Assembly: GCA_937899725.1 (NCBI GenBank)
Contig: CALCCA010000026.1
Span: forward strand, 1-51,337
Direction: 5' to 3'
DNA from: an uncultured Halomicronema sp.
GTDB taxonomy: Bacteria; Cyanobacteriota; Cyanobacteriia; Phormidesmidales; Phormidesmidaceae
Length of the DNA: 51,337 nucleotides
Position numbers and translations under genes: made by a program. Positions 1-8,523 of this stretch are shown in pieces; position 1 is the first letter of the stretch, and every line of letters starts with the position of its first letter. Under the pieces are notes generated by a model. That model did no database searches and was not told the DNA's origin. It was given only the letters and a program-made list of their open reading frames with translations.

Positions 1-40
1 GAGACTCCATTTTAGATGCCCTATCTGTAGCCGGAATCTA

Positions 41-59
41 GAGAATTGGTATTAGACGT
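41..59 (+). repeat. Copy of a dispersed AGAAYTGGTATTAG motif
   Basis: The sequence GAGAATTGGTATTAGA here resembles the one at 441-460 (TTTCAGAGAACTGGTATTAG), the one at 26947-26961 (GCAGAACTGGTATTA) and the inverted one at 26840-26867. It looks like the terminal part of a small repeated element. Function unknown. Confidence 0.45.
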
Positions 60-165
60 TGGATGATGAGTTAAACGCGTCAATGGCTTGAGAGTAGCGC
101 GATCGCCTCATGAGCCATTGCCTGGAAAATAGACCCACATGAGATGAGTCGCTTCCCCCACAGCT

Positions 166-209
166 CTCCTGCCCAGCTCCTGCCCAGCTCCTGCCCAGTT
201 CCTGACCAG
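166..209. repeat. 11-nt tandem repeat, four units
   Basis: Three perfect units of CTCCTGCCCAG are followed by a fourth unit with two changes (TTCCTGACCAG). There are no spacers, so this is a simple microsatellite-like tandem repeat and not a CRISPR array. Confidence 0.8.
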
Positions 210-440
210 CAGACCATTTGACCCACTACACCATCAGCAACGAACATTCGCCTAACGATCGTTGGGAGTGTGGCGATCGCCTCATGAGGAATTTCTCGGC
301 AAATCTCTTCCCAGCAAGCACACCGATGAGCATGCAAGATGACCCGCGACCTGATCAACGAGCACTATAGCTTCAGTAGTCTACGACTCCGCTCAGCCGA
401 CGTTCCTTGAGCGAAGTCGAAAGGAAGATCTGTAGTCCAG

Positions 441-460
441 TTTCAGAGAACTGGTATTAG
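441..460 (+). repeat. Second copy of the dispersed TGGTATTAG motif
   Basis: TTTCAGAGAACTGGTATTAG matches the inverted copy at 26840-26867 over most of its length when that copy is read on the minus strand, including an upstream AGTCCA. See the MITE-like structure at 26840-26961. Confidence 0.45.
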
Positions 461-598
461 CCGCTCTTTAAGGCGTTCTATGAGTCAACGCTGGTACTGA
501 AGAGCATTAGCAAGGCGCGCCACCAGGGCAGACGGGGCAAAGTCGCCATACCCAGAATTTGATTAGCCAACGATCAACTATCCGTTTGCCAAAAGTCG

Positions 599-1870
599 TT
601 ATCCCAACGAAAGGGTCACCACCCAAAAGCCCACCAAAAAGCCCGCAATCGTGGAATAAGTCACGGTGCCGCCACCAAGTTCGTAGGCTTCGGGCATCAT
701 CGTGCTAGACAACATCGCTAAAATTGCGCCGCCCGCCAGGGATTGAGCTGTGCCCAAGACCCAGTTATTGGCAAAGGTGCTGAGAAAATTGCCGAGCATG
801 GCCGTTAGGCCACTGAGCAGCACCGCCCCGCCCCACAGGGCCAAAATGCGCTTGGCTGGCGTACCCGCCTGCTGCATACCCACAGAACTGGAGAGCGCTT
901 CCGGAATGTTAGAGATGAAAACCGCCATTAAGAAGGAGCTGCTGAGATTGCCTGCCCCCGCGTTGAAGCCAATGACGAGCGCCTCAGGAATGTTGTCCAT
1001 CAGCGTACCGACGAGAATCGCGAGGGGGGCCGAGCTTTTGGCTAGTTGCTGAATCTGCTGCTCCGATAGCGGGAAATCCACTTCAACGCTATCTAGTACC
1101 TGCTGTCGCCACTGACCATCAGAGGTTTCTTGAGCCTTGGCCGTAGATTGAGTGGTCTCGCGTAGCCGCCGCGCGAGAATGCGGCTGAGGCCGCTAGCTA
1201 AGTGTGGCGATCGCGTCAGCATGCCGTCAAAATCCGACTTGTCCAACTCATACAGCCGCATGGGCGTGCGCGCCACCACGCTCGCTGAGCGCTCTTCGCC
1301 TGTGAGGAGGGCCATTTCGCCAAACATTTCGCCGGCTCCCAACTGAGCCATCAGCTGCGGGCCTTTATAGATATCGGCTTCCCCATCCACGATGATAAAC
1401 ATGGCATCCCCAGGAGCGCCTTCTTGACACAGCATCGTTCCCGGTTCAACCGAGAGCGCCTTGAGTAGCGGAATAATCGCCTGCACCTCCGAAGGAGAAA
1501 GATTGTGCAGCATCTCTACATGGGCAATTTCGTCTAGCACTTCGGACGTTTCTTCTTGCCGGTGGTGGTAGAAGAATCGCCGCGATGAGGAGGGATGGCG
1601 AATAAATCCCCCCTGATCATCGATGTAATTAATAATGATGGTGAACAGAGCGCCGCCCAGAATAAAGCCGATCAAAATCGGCCAGAACCCGGCTTTCTCG
1701 TAAACCGGTTGCGTAATGTCGAAGGCGATCGCCGCCAGCAGGGTGCCACTGCCAAACGCCATGATGGCTGCTGTGATCACCCGGCCAGGTTTCCAGCAAA
1801 TCCCCAATCCGGCCCCGATCAACAAGCTAGAGGCACCTAAAAATCCCTGAAATAATGCGTCCAAGGGCAT
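599..1870 (-). CDS. ZIP-like metal permease with an inserted cyclic-nucleotide-binding domain
   Basis: The 423-residue protein has three predicted membrane helices (about residues 5-26, 31-52, 62-83) and a soluble insert. About five more helices follow (281-302, 308-330, 341-365, 373-395, 403-422). The soluble insert (about 118-235) is a cyclic-nucleotide-binding fold: it carries the phosphate-binding-cassette pattern FGEMALLTGEERSASV at 183-198 with the expected Glu and Arg. Helices after the insert contain two NIPEA motifs (293-297, 321-325), resembling the HNxPEG metal-site motif of ZIP zinc/iron transporters, but with Asp or Ser in place of the His. Family knowledge suggests a divalent-metal permease of the inner membrane. 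Gating by a cyclic nucleotide is inference. The neighbouring genes give no functional clue. The ZIP assignment is less certain than the CNB domain. Confidence 0.8.
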   Translation of the reverse strand: MPLDALFQGFLGASSLLIGAGLGICWKPGRVITAAIMAFGSGTLLAAIAFDITQPVYEKAGFWPILIGFILGGALFTIIINYIDDQGGFIRHPSSSRRFFYHHRQEETSEVLDEIAHVEMLHNLSPSEVQAIIPLLKALSVEPGTMLCQEGAPGDAMFIIVDGEADIYKGPQLMAQLGAGEMFGEMALLTGEERSASVVARTPMRLYELDKSDFDGMLTRSPHLASGLSRILARRLRETTQSTAKAQETSDGQWRQQVLDSVEVDFPLSEQQIQQLAKSSAPLAILVGTLMDNIPEALVIGFNAGAGNLSSSFLMAVFISNIPEALSSSVGMQQAGTPAKRILALWGGAVLLSGLTAMLGNFLSTFANNWVLGTAQSLAGGAILAMLSSTMMPEAYELGGGTVTYSTIAGFLVGFWVVTLSLG

Positions 1871-1956
1871 AAATTCGGTATGTTCACAAGCCTACGATAA
1901 ACCCGTAGCTCCCTATCACAGCAATCTTTTTATTGAATTTATCGTGTAAACATCGA

Positions 1957-2376
1957 TTAATCAGTCTCAAGGGGCAGACCCGCCTGTCGCCAAGCCTGGA
2001 TATCACCGTCTAGGGTCAAAATCTGTTCAAAGCCGGCCTGCTCTAACGCCAATTCTGCGATCGCGGCTCTCACCCCCACTTCGCAGTACACCACAATATC
2101 GGTCGTGATGGCCTGAAGCTCATCTAGGCGCTCTGGCACCTGTCGAAAGGGCATATTGATCGCACCGGGAATATGCCCTGCCGCAAACTCCTCCGCTGAG
2201 CGGACATCCAGCACCAAGGGTGCTTGGTCGCTGGCTAAACGCGTCATCAACGTCTGAACAGAGATGGCTTCGGGGGCAGACCAGCCGACCGGGGTAAGCG
2301 TCAGCGCCACCCCTAGGGTGGCTAACACAATGAGGAGTTTGAACTTTCGCGATAGGGTGAAGGCGGTGCGGTGCAT
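1957..2376 (-). CDS. Rhodanese-like protein, membrane-anchored or exported
   Basis: The 139-residue protein starts with a hydrophobic helix (about residues 12-34) that could be a signal peptide or an N-terminal anchor. A single rhodanese domain follows (about 38-136). The active-site loop VVYCEVGVRA places the catalytic cysteine at residue 98, and the entry motif LDVRSAEEFAAGHIPGA is typical of the family. Single-domain rhodaneses transfer sulfane sulfur or sense redox state; the partner here is unknown. The gene lies 86 bp upstream of the permease gene on the same strand and could share a transcript with it. Confidence 0.85.
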   Translation of the reverse strand: MHRTAFTLSRKFKLLIVLATLGVALTLTPVGWSAPEAISVQTLMTRLASDQAPLVLDVRSAEEFAAGHIPGAINMPFRQVPERLDELQAITTDIVVYCEVGVRAAIAELALEQAGFEQILTLDGDIQAWRQAGLPLETD

Positions 2377-2526
2377 GGTTAATTGCCCTTAAGTCAATCC
2401 CGAGCCAGCGGTGGCAGGCTTGTATACTGATGTTCAGCTTAAGGCTTCTTTATGAGTGTATGCTGAGCCCATTTGTTAATTGGGCTGCCGTCTTCACGTT
2501 GGGGGCATGAGCCCTTGGAATTTAGT

Positions 2527-3081
2527 ATGGCTTCCTCTCCTCGTCCACAACGCAAACTCAAGATTTGGCGGCATGCTCGTCGACGCCCAGTGCCCACCGG
2601 TCGCATCCCCTGGGGTTGGCTCTGCTTAACCGGCATTCTATACACCACCATGGGCACATTGGTGTCGTCTTTTCCGGTGCCCTATTGGGTTTGGTATCTC
2701 GTTATGGGTGGGGTGCTGGCTCAAGCTCTAGCACTCGCGGGGCCGCGGGCTCTGGGGCGTTATCGCTGGTGGTGGGCCAACACTTTAGTTTTACTGACTA
2801 TTTTGGGCACGGCAGCGATCGCCGTGGCGCTAGGGTTGGCGATGGGATTTGTCGGCACTGACAATTTGGATGCAATTGAAGTCAAAGCCACCGCCTTTGA
2901 AGTCATCCGCGTGAGTTTGGTTGCCCTGATGATGCCGGCTTTGGGGGCCATCATCGGCGCTGAGACGGGCGATCGCCTGTTGGGATGGCTCAACCGGTGG
3001 CAAACCTCAGCGGTGCTGGCAGCGACCTGTGTATTTGGCATTGGCCTCGGCAGTCTGATGAGTCTATTGCTGGTTGAGTGA
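2527..3081 (+). CDS. Hypothetical five-helix membrane protein
   Basis: I do not recognise the family. From the ATG at 2527 the protein is 184 residues. It has a basic N-terminus (RKLKIWRHARRRP) followed by about five hydrophobic segments (near residues 29-48, 52-72, 78-106, 124-150 and 160-182). The positive-inside rule would put the N-terminus in the cytoplasm. An upstream in-frame start would add 18 residues of unlikely sequence, so the shorter start is preferred. The gene is divergent from the rhodanese gene, about 150 bp away, and followed by a long non-coding gap, so it is probably monocistronic. Confidence 0.6.
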   Translation: MASSPRPQRKLKIWRHARRRPVPTGRIPWGWLCLTGILYTTMGTLVSSFPVPYWVWYLVMGGVLAQALALAGPRALGRYRWWWANTLVLLTILGTAAIAVALGLAMGFVGTDNLDAIEVKATAFEVIRVSLVALMMPALGAIIGAETGDRLLGWLNRWQTSAVLAATCVFGIGLGSLMSLLLVE

Positions 3082-3872
3082 GGCGATTGCGAACTCCAGG
3101 AATGGGGACTGATTGCCGTCATCGCTGTTGGCGCGTCAGAGATCGCCCTCAGCCGCGACAGAGGGCTAGCAAGACTGACGACGCTGGGAGCCCAGCGAAA
3201 GTCACCTTTGGCGATCACCGAGTCTGATCACGAGCATAGTGGCATCGAGGCAAAGCTTCTTGTCAGTCATCTTCCCCACAACAGGCTGCGCTGATTGCCA
3301 ATTTGAAATCCTTGAAGCGATCTGTTGTCAATCTGCTTCCCTGCAATCGATGCCTTTCTGATAGCAGCAAAGCGACACAACATCAGTGACATCAGAGGCG
3401 ATAGCAAGCCATCGTCAGAGCCCTCCGGATCGCATCAGTAGAGCTCTTGATCTATCCGTGCCCGCTCCGTATGCGGACAGATCTCAGCGCTGATACTTAC
3501 GTGTGCTTAAGCTAGTACCTAAATCATCAGCAACCCTGGGCAAAAGGCTTGAGATCCTTGTGGAAAAATATTTACAGGGCTAAGTCTCCACTTTCTTAGA
3601 CCGTCTAGGCAGCATTGTTAGCGGCCTCTGCCCTCCTTCAGTCCGTAGATTTACGCAAAAAATACCTCGGCAGATTGAATGCCCTCAGGAGAGCTACGGG
3701 GGCAAGTTTTAGCCGTATTTTCCGATTCCTTGTCGAGAGACATCGGTCACAATTGATTCAGAATGTCGAACAAAACGCGATTTTAGCTGGCGACCCATGG
3801 GTGACATTTACATGGCCCAAGCTAGCGGCCCATTGACGAAGCAATGATTGTCCCCCACAGGAGTAAATAACC
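3082..3872. other. Long intergenic region, no gene seen
   Basis: Nearly 800 bp separate the membrane protein from the REC-GGDEF-EAL gene. Short open frames exist on both strands, but none has a convincing start, composition or recognisable motif. An AGGAG Shine-Dalgarno sequence lies 9 nt before the next ATG at 3873. I see no tRNA or strong terminator. Confidence 0.5.
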
Positions 3873-5675
3873 ATGAGCAAGATTCTGGTCATCGAAGATA
3901 ACGAAGCCGCGAGAGAAAACATCAGTGACATTCTCCGACTAGAAGGCTTTGAACCCCTCGTCGCAACCAATGGTCAGCAGGGATTGGAGCTCGCTTTTCA
4001 GCACACTCCAGACTTGATCATTTGCGATGTGATGATGCCAAAGCTCAACGGTTATGAAGTTTTAGAGGCCCTCGGTAAAGACGAGCGACTCTCCACGATT
4101 CCCTTCATCTTTTTAACGGCTAAAGCAGCCCGATATGATGTGCGGCAAGGGATGACCCTCGGCTCCAGCGACTATCTCACCAAGCCATTTTCACCTTCTG
4201 AGTTGGTGGCGGCGATCAAAACTCAGCTCAAGCGCAAGGAAACGATCACGCAGAGCTATGCTCAACAGATTAACCATCTGCAGCGCAGCATTGATCAGAA
4301 TTCGCATACCGATGAGCTAACTCAGCTGCCTAACCAAGCTGCCCTCAGCCAAACGTTAGAGCAATATCTAACTGAAGACAAAGACTTTTCTCTATTTATT
4401 ATTTCGGTCGATCAGTTCAGCTTTTTGAGCAGCACCTTAAGTACTGCCGACACCGAAGAGCTGATTAAATTGATTGCCCAAAGAATTCAAAAAGTGTTTC
4501 CTCACTCGATGGCATCAGAAAGTCTAAAAGACACTTTTCGCATGGGGCAAAATCAATTCTCGGTCTTGACTGATCAGGTTGATCCAGACGGCGGGCAGCT
4601 ACCTCGTACGGCCTATCGGTTCCTCAATCTTTTGAGAGCGCCCTATATTCTCAACGGTAAAGCCGTCAACGTGACCACCAGTATTGGTATCGCTTCGACG
4701 ACCAACATCACGGATGCTTCGCGACAGGTTTCTAGAGTTGAGAGTCTACTGCAAGGGGCAAAAACTGCTCTTTATAAAGTCCAGCAAAAGGGCGGTAATG
4801 ATTACTGTTTCTATCGTCCTGAGATGATATTCAGTGCTTTTGAGCGGCTAGACGTTGAAAATGCCTTGTACTATGCGCTTCAGCAGGACGAACTGGAAGT
4901 TTTTTATCAGCCCCAAGTAGATATATCGGCAGGGTCCGTCGTGGGAGTCGAGGCGCTGCTGCGTTGGAAGAGCGCCCAACTCGGCTGGGTCTCACCCACT
5001 AAGTTCATTCCGATCGCTGAAGAAATCGGTCTGATCAATGACATTAGTAACTGGGTCTTGTGGCAAGCCTGTGAACAGGTCAAAAAATGGCAAAAGCTAA
5101 TGGTTAAACCCATTGGCGTCTCAGTGAATTTATCGGCAGTGCAGCTGAGTCAACCAGGGCTCTGTGAAACGGTCAGCAAAATTTTGCAAAAAACAGCAAT
5201 CGCACCTCATCTGCTATGCCTAGAAATCACTGAAAACGCCTTGATCAAAAACAAAGGCTACGCCATCAATATCTTGCAAGAGCTCAAAAAGATGGGGATT
5301 CGCATCGCGATCGATGATTTCGGCACTGGCTACTCGGGCTTGGGATATCTCAGCTCTTTTCCCTGCAACACCATCAAGCTTGATCGCATGTTTATTCAAG
5401 ATATTCATCAGCGATACTCTAACCAGAGAATCGTCTCAGCGATTATCAATATGAGTCATGAGCTTGAGCTAAAAGTAATTGCCGAAGGGGCAGAAACTCA
5501 AGACGAATTAGACTACCTCAAGCTGCAGGGATGTGACATTGTTCAAGGCTTTGTCCATTCCCGACCGATGCCGAGCAGCGATGTCACTAAGTTCATCCAA
5601 GCCACCACATCAGAACCGCTTGATAGCAATCCGGCACCAATCACTACCACCACTCGTGCTCTCCCCAGCGCTTGA
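3873..5675 (+). CDS. Response regulator with degenerate GGDEF and intact EAL domains
   Basis: The 600-residue protein has a receiver domain (about 1-122) with the acidic pocket at E8/D9, phospho-acceptor D52 in CDVMMP, T82 and K104. A GGDEF-type domain (about 140-315) follows. Its signature is replaced by RMGQNQF, so it has lost the residues needed to make cyclic-di-GMP. The EAL domain (about 330-575) keeps GVEALLRW, VNLSAVQLS, EITENAL, IDDFGTGYS, IKLD, AEGAET and QGF, the metal- and substrate-binding pattern of active phosphodiesterases. The best prediction is a cytoplasmic, phosphorylation-controlled c-di-GMP phosphodiesterase, with the GGDEF part as a possible GTP-binding regulator. AGGAG with a 9-nt spacer supports this start. 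The cognate kinase is unknown; kinases lie downstream. Confidence 0.9.
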   Translation: MSKILVIEDNEAARENISDILRLEGFEPLVATNGQQGLELAFQHTPDLIICDVMMPKLNGYEVLEALGKDERLSTIPFIFLTAKAARYDVRQGMTLGSSDYLTKPFSPSELVAAIKTQLKRKETITQSYAQQINHLQRSIDQNSHTDELTQLPNQAALSQTLEQYLTEDKDFSLFIISVDQFSFLSSTLSTADTEELIKLIAQRIQKVFPHSMASESLKDTFRMGQNQFSVLTDQVDPDGGQLPRTAYRFLNLLRAPYILNGKAVNVTTSIGIASTTNITDASRQVSRVESLLQGAKTALYKVQQKGGNDYCFYRPEMIFSAFERLDVENALYYALQQDELEVFYQPQVDISAGSVVGVEALLRWKSAQLGWVSPTKFIPIAEEIGLINDISNWVLWQACEQVKKWQKLMVKPIGVSVNLSAVQLSQPGLCETVSKILQKTAIAPHLLCLEITENALIKNKGYAINILQELKKMGIRIAIDDFGTGYSGLGYLSSFPCNTIKLDRMFIQDIHQRYSNQRIVSAIINMSHELELKVIAEGAETQDELDYLKLQGCDIVQGFVHSRPMPSSDVTKFIQATTSEPLDSNPAPITTTTRALPSA

Positions 5676-6323
5676 GGGTCACCCTCTTTTGAGCACTCCC
5701 ACCCACAATTCCAGCGCGGGCGGGCGAGGCGATGAAGATCGTCTTTCTTAGCAGTGCTAGGGGCGGTATCTTTTGTTGCTTGAGCAGTTTGCCAAAGAGC
5801 GATCGCGGCCGTCATATTATGCCCAGCGTAGAACATTGCCATCCAGGCAGCTCACACTGGGTGTCATTTGGAGGCCATACAGGTGATTCGGGAACGTTGG
5901 GAAGTCAGCAAGCATCATCAATCGGCTTGAGTCAGCCGTTCCAACTGCTATGTCCAGTGATTGCCGCAGGCCAGCGCCTCAGTCTGGCAATTGGGGCCAT
6001 GAGGGGCTGAGTGGTGGCGTCTTGTCGCCTCAAATTTGCCTGTTGGGCATATTTACCAGGAGACTGTTACGAATTACCGGCTCAATCGCTGGCAAAATAC
6101 TGAAGTCAGCCCCGAACTGGGTTGATAGGTGGGCGCGGTTGGTTTCTGGCCTCATAGGGTGTACCTGTTCATAGGCCTCCCTTGAGACTGGGGTGATCTT
6201 GATGCAATCCTTATGTTTTGCTCACGGGTCTACCGGCGCAGGCGTTATTCGCAGTCACTACTCTCAACTTTGGAGTCAATCATGTTCCGCTTATTACTTT
6301 GGGAGCCGGTTTAAATACCTGTT
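5676..6323. other. Intergenic region, no gene seen
   Basis: About 650 bp between two signalling genes on the same strand. The short open frames have the composition of random translation, and I see no motif, tRNA or strong hairpin. Promoter elements for the downstream kinase must lie here but none stands out. Confidence 0.5.
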
Positions 6324-7547
6324 ATGGCCCTTTCTGCGATTGATGAAAATCGGCGACTGCAAGACTTGCGCCGCTATCAGATTTTGGATACCCCCCCCGA
6401 GCAGGGGTATGACGACATCACAGAGCTGTTGACCTATATTTGCCAGACGCCGGTCGCGTTGGTGACTTTAATTGACCGCGATCGCCAGTGGTTTAAATCT
6501 AAGATCGGGATGGAGCTCTGCGAAGTGTCCCGTGACCTTGCCTTTTGTGCGTACACCATTCTGAAGCCCGAAGAGATGTTAGTGGTTCCTGATGCCACTC
6601 AAGACGAACGCTTTTGCGATCATCCTTGGGTCGTGGGTGAGCCTCATTTGCGCTTTTACGCGGGCTGTTCATTAGTTTCGCAAAGGGGCATGGCCTTAGG
6701 CACGTTGTGCACCGTTGACTATAAGCCTCGCCACTTGACGCCCGATCAACTCAAAGCGTTTGCCAAGTTGGGCGCTCAGGTCGTTAATTTGCTGGAGCTC
6801 CGGCTGGCCTTGCGGGCCGAATATCAGTTACGACAATTTAAGACCCGGCTGATTGCGCTCATGACTCATGAATTTAGAGCCCCCTTGAGCGTAATTGCGA
6901 CGTCAGCCGGCATTTTAGAAGACTATGGTCAGCGGTTAGATAAGCCGAATCAAGCTCGGCATCACCGTCGAATTCGCACCTCAGTGACCTACTTGATGCG
7001 CTTGATGAATGGCGCGATCGCCTTAGATGAGTTGGAAAATGAAACGTTCGAGCCAGTATTAGAAAAGGTCGATGTGCAACAGCTTTGTCACCTGCTGGCG
7101 CAAGAAATTGAAGCTTCCTACGATCGCCAGGTTGTCTGCCTAACCGCTCCCGCCGCCGAGTCAGTCCTGTTAACCACCGATATCCACGTATTCGAAAGCG
7201 TCGTTGCCAATCTTTTAGTCAATGCGGTGCAGCATTCGCCTCAAGATAGCTCCATTCATTTAGACCTAATTGTGGGGAATAGTGCCCTCCTATTACGCAT
7301 TGAAGATCAAGGTCTCGGCTTACCTTCTGGCGGCATGCAAGCGCTTTTCCCGCTAGAGGGACCGGAGGGCGGCGAGAAAGAATTTGAGGTTGAGATTGGC
7401 TTGAATCTGAGTCATAGCCAGCGTTTAGCTGAAATGATGGGGTGGCAGCTGAGCATTAGTCAGGGGAAGAGTCGGGGCACAACAGCCTGCATTTATATCC
7501 CGTTCACCGAGTCGGCATCGTCATCCCAGCCAGATTTGCCAGATTAA
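6324..7547 (+). CDS. GAF-domain histidine kinase
   Basis: The 407-residue cytoplasmic protein has an N-terminal GAF domain (about 25-155). It starts with the ILDTPPEQGYDDIT lead-in common to GAF sensors and contains the paired DRDRQWFK and FCAYTIL segments. A HisKA dimerisation helix follows with MTHEFRAPLSVI and phospho-acceptor H182, then an ATPase domain (about 270-400). The N box (VVANLLVNAVQHSP) and G1 box (EDQGLGLP) are clear. The second glycine box is altered, with EIGLNLSHSQ in place of GxGLGL, so ATP-lid function may be weakened. No membrane segment is visible. The kinase core closely resembles that of the gene at 11709, including the ILEDYG motif after the histidine. No dedicated response regulator is adjacent. 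Confidence 0.85.
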   Translation: MALSAIDENRRLQDLRRYQILDTPPEQGYDDITELLTYICQTPVALVTLIDRDRQWFKSKIGMELCEVSRDLAFCAYTILKPEEMLVVPDATQDERFCDHPWVVGEPHLRFYAGCSLVSQRGMALGTLCTVDYKPRHLTPDQLKAFAKLGAQVVNLLELRLALRAEYQLRQFKTRLIALMTHEFRAPLSVIATSAGILEDYGQRLDKPNQARHHRRIRTSVTYLMRLMNGAIALDELENETFEPVLEKVDVQQLCHLLAQEIEASYDRQVVCLTAPAAESVLLTTDIHVFESVVANLLVNAVQHSPQDSSIHLDLIVGNSALLLRIEDQGLGLPSGGMQALFPLEGPEGGEKEFEVEIGLNLSHSQRLAEMMGWQLSISQGKSRGTTACIYIPFTESASSSQPDLPD

Positions 7548-8523
7548 AGAGATTTCCAGCATCAACCCAACCCTCAGGGGCGGATAGTGAAGTCAAAGTT
7601 TCTCGCCACACTTGTCCTGACGGTGCTCATCTATATCTTTCTCGAAGGTCACCTAAGTTCGTGCGTACACGGGTATATCTTTTCAGGATTTCGGTGTATT
7701 TACAGAGATTTTCAAGCGGTCGTCAGGCACTATTGAGGGGTGAGTCAAGTCTGATATGACTTCTCAGCTTTTGCCATCGATAGACACCCTCGCCATGGGT
7801 TTTCCAATCTGGCGACCGACTTGTGGCCGTGCACAAAAGCTTACCTAATGAGCGGATAGCCGACCAGAACTCAGGATTGACGAGTTTTAGGGGCTATTCA
7901 CATCGGACATGCGGATTTAATTGGCCGCTGAAGTTGAGGATGGGGATAGCAATCCTTGACTTTGAGGACACCGGGCATCTGGGTAACCAGGTGCAGGGGC
8001 TGCGATATTGGATGAGAAACCCTCCTGCCAGGCTCAGTATTTTCTCGTACACGGTCTTTCTGAAAATCCAATGAAGTCGCGGATGTCTGGAATCCTCACT
8101 CAGGTCAAGGTGGAGGTAAGGGCTTGATGCCCTTTAGGTTGTTGGCCATCGGATTAACCCGCATGTCCGTGCCGTGATCACGGCATCGAATATGGCCATC
8201 GGGCAGCTTAAGAGCAACCGCACTGTCATGGTTGATTGGGAGTTGTCAACCAAGACTCAGCGGCGGGTGTCGGTGTCGGCAATTGTGTCGGCGACGAAAC
8301 CGCGACGCCGGTAATGTCCCCCATTTCGAGCAGTGAATTGCCCCATACAGTGAGTCCGGCAGACTCACTGTACTGCTCTCTGAAGTCATGGTGACAACAA
8401 AAACCTCGTCCTCCCTAATGCCCTCGGCATATTGACCTGGCCTTTGAGTCCCTGCTGCTCCGATCGCTGAGAACGTCTCAGCCATGCCCCCTCTATTGCA
8501 TCCTTGCAAGGTTCTCGATCTTG
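7548..8523. other. Long intergenic region with at most one tiny ORF
   Basis: Nearly 1 kb lies between two kinase genes. Apart from a 49-codon frame with a signal-peptide-like start (7587-7736), I see no supportable gene. The remaining open frames lack motifs and Shine-Dalgarno sites. Together with the gaps at 3082, 5676 and 11236, it makes this kinase region much less dense than the rest of the window. Confidence 0.5.
7587..7736 (+). CDS. Possible small exported or membrane peptide, 49 aa
   Basis: A GTG at 7587 is preceded by AGGGG at a 7-nt spacing. It opens a 49-codon frame whose first 20 residues (MKSKFLATLVLTVLIYIFLE) look like a signal peptide or single membrane helix with two lysines in front. 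The rest is short and contains cysteines but no recognised motif. It could be a real small protein, the start of a decayed gene, or chance. It lies 39 bp after the GAF-kinase stop codon, so co-transcription is possible. Confidence is low because only the hydrophobic start and the ribosome site support it. Confidence 0.25.
   Translation: MKSKFLATLVLTVLIYIFLEGHLSSCVHGYIFSGFRCIYRDFQAVVRHY

Larger units (their letters stand above)
1..598. other. Non-coding left edge with several short repeats
   Basis: No convincing gene is visible. The stretch holds a four-unit 11-nt tandem repeat (166-209), two copies of an AGAA(C/T)TGGTATTAG motif (around 41-59 and 441-460) that recurs near 26.9 kb, and two copies of GCGATCGCCTCATGAG (99-114 and 273-288) built around HIP1. 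An imperfect inverted repeat (384-396 with 407-419) is also present. The density of small repeats suggests eroded mobile or MITE-like sequence, which is inference. Confidence 0.6.

Noticed and set aside
166-209. Possible CRISPR-like repeat
   Set aside because: The units are 11 nt, directly adjacent and without spacers; it is a simple tandem repeat.
80-358. Open frame of 92 codons on the minus strand
   Set aside because: It runs through the 11-nt tandem repeat and two HIP1-centred repeats, has no motif and no ribosome site.
3615-3836. Open frame of 73 codons before the REC-GGDEF-EAL gene
   Set aside because: Starts at a TTG without a Shine-Dalgarno sequence, no recognisable domain; a chance frame is more likely.
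7823-8074. Open frame of 83 codons in the gap between kinases
   Set aside because: No ribosome site, no motif, composition of random translation.
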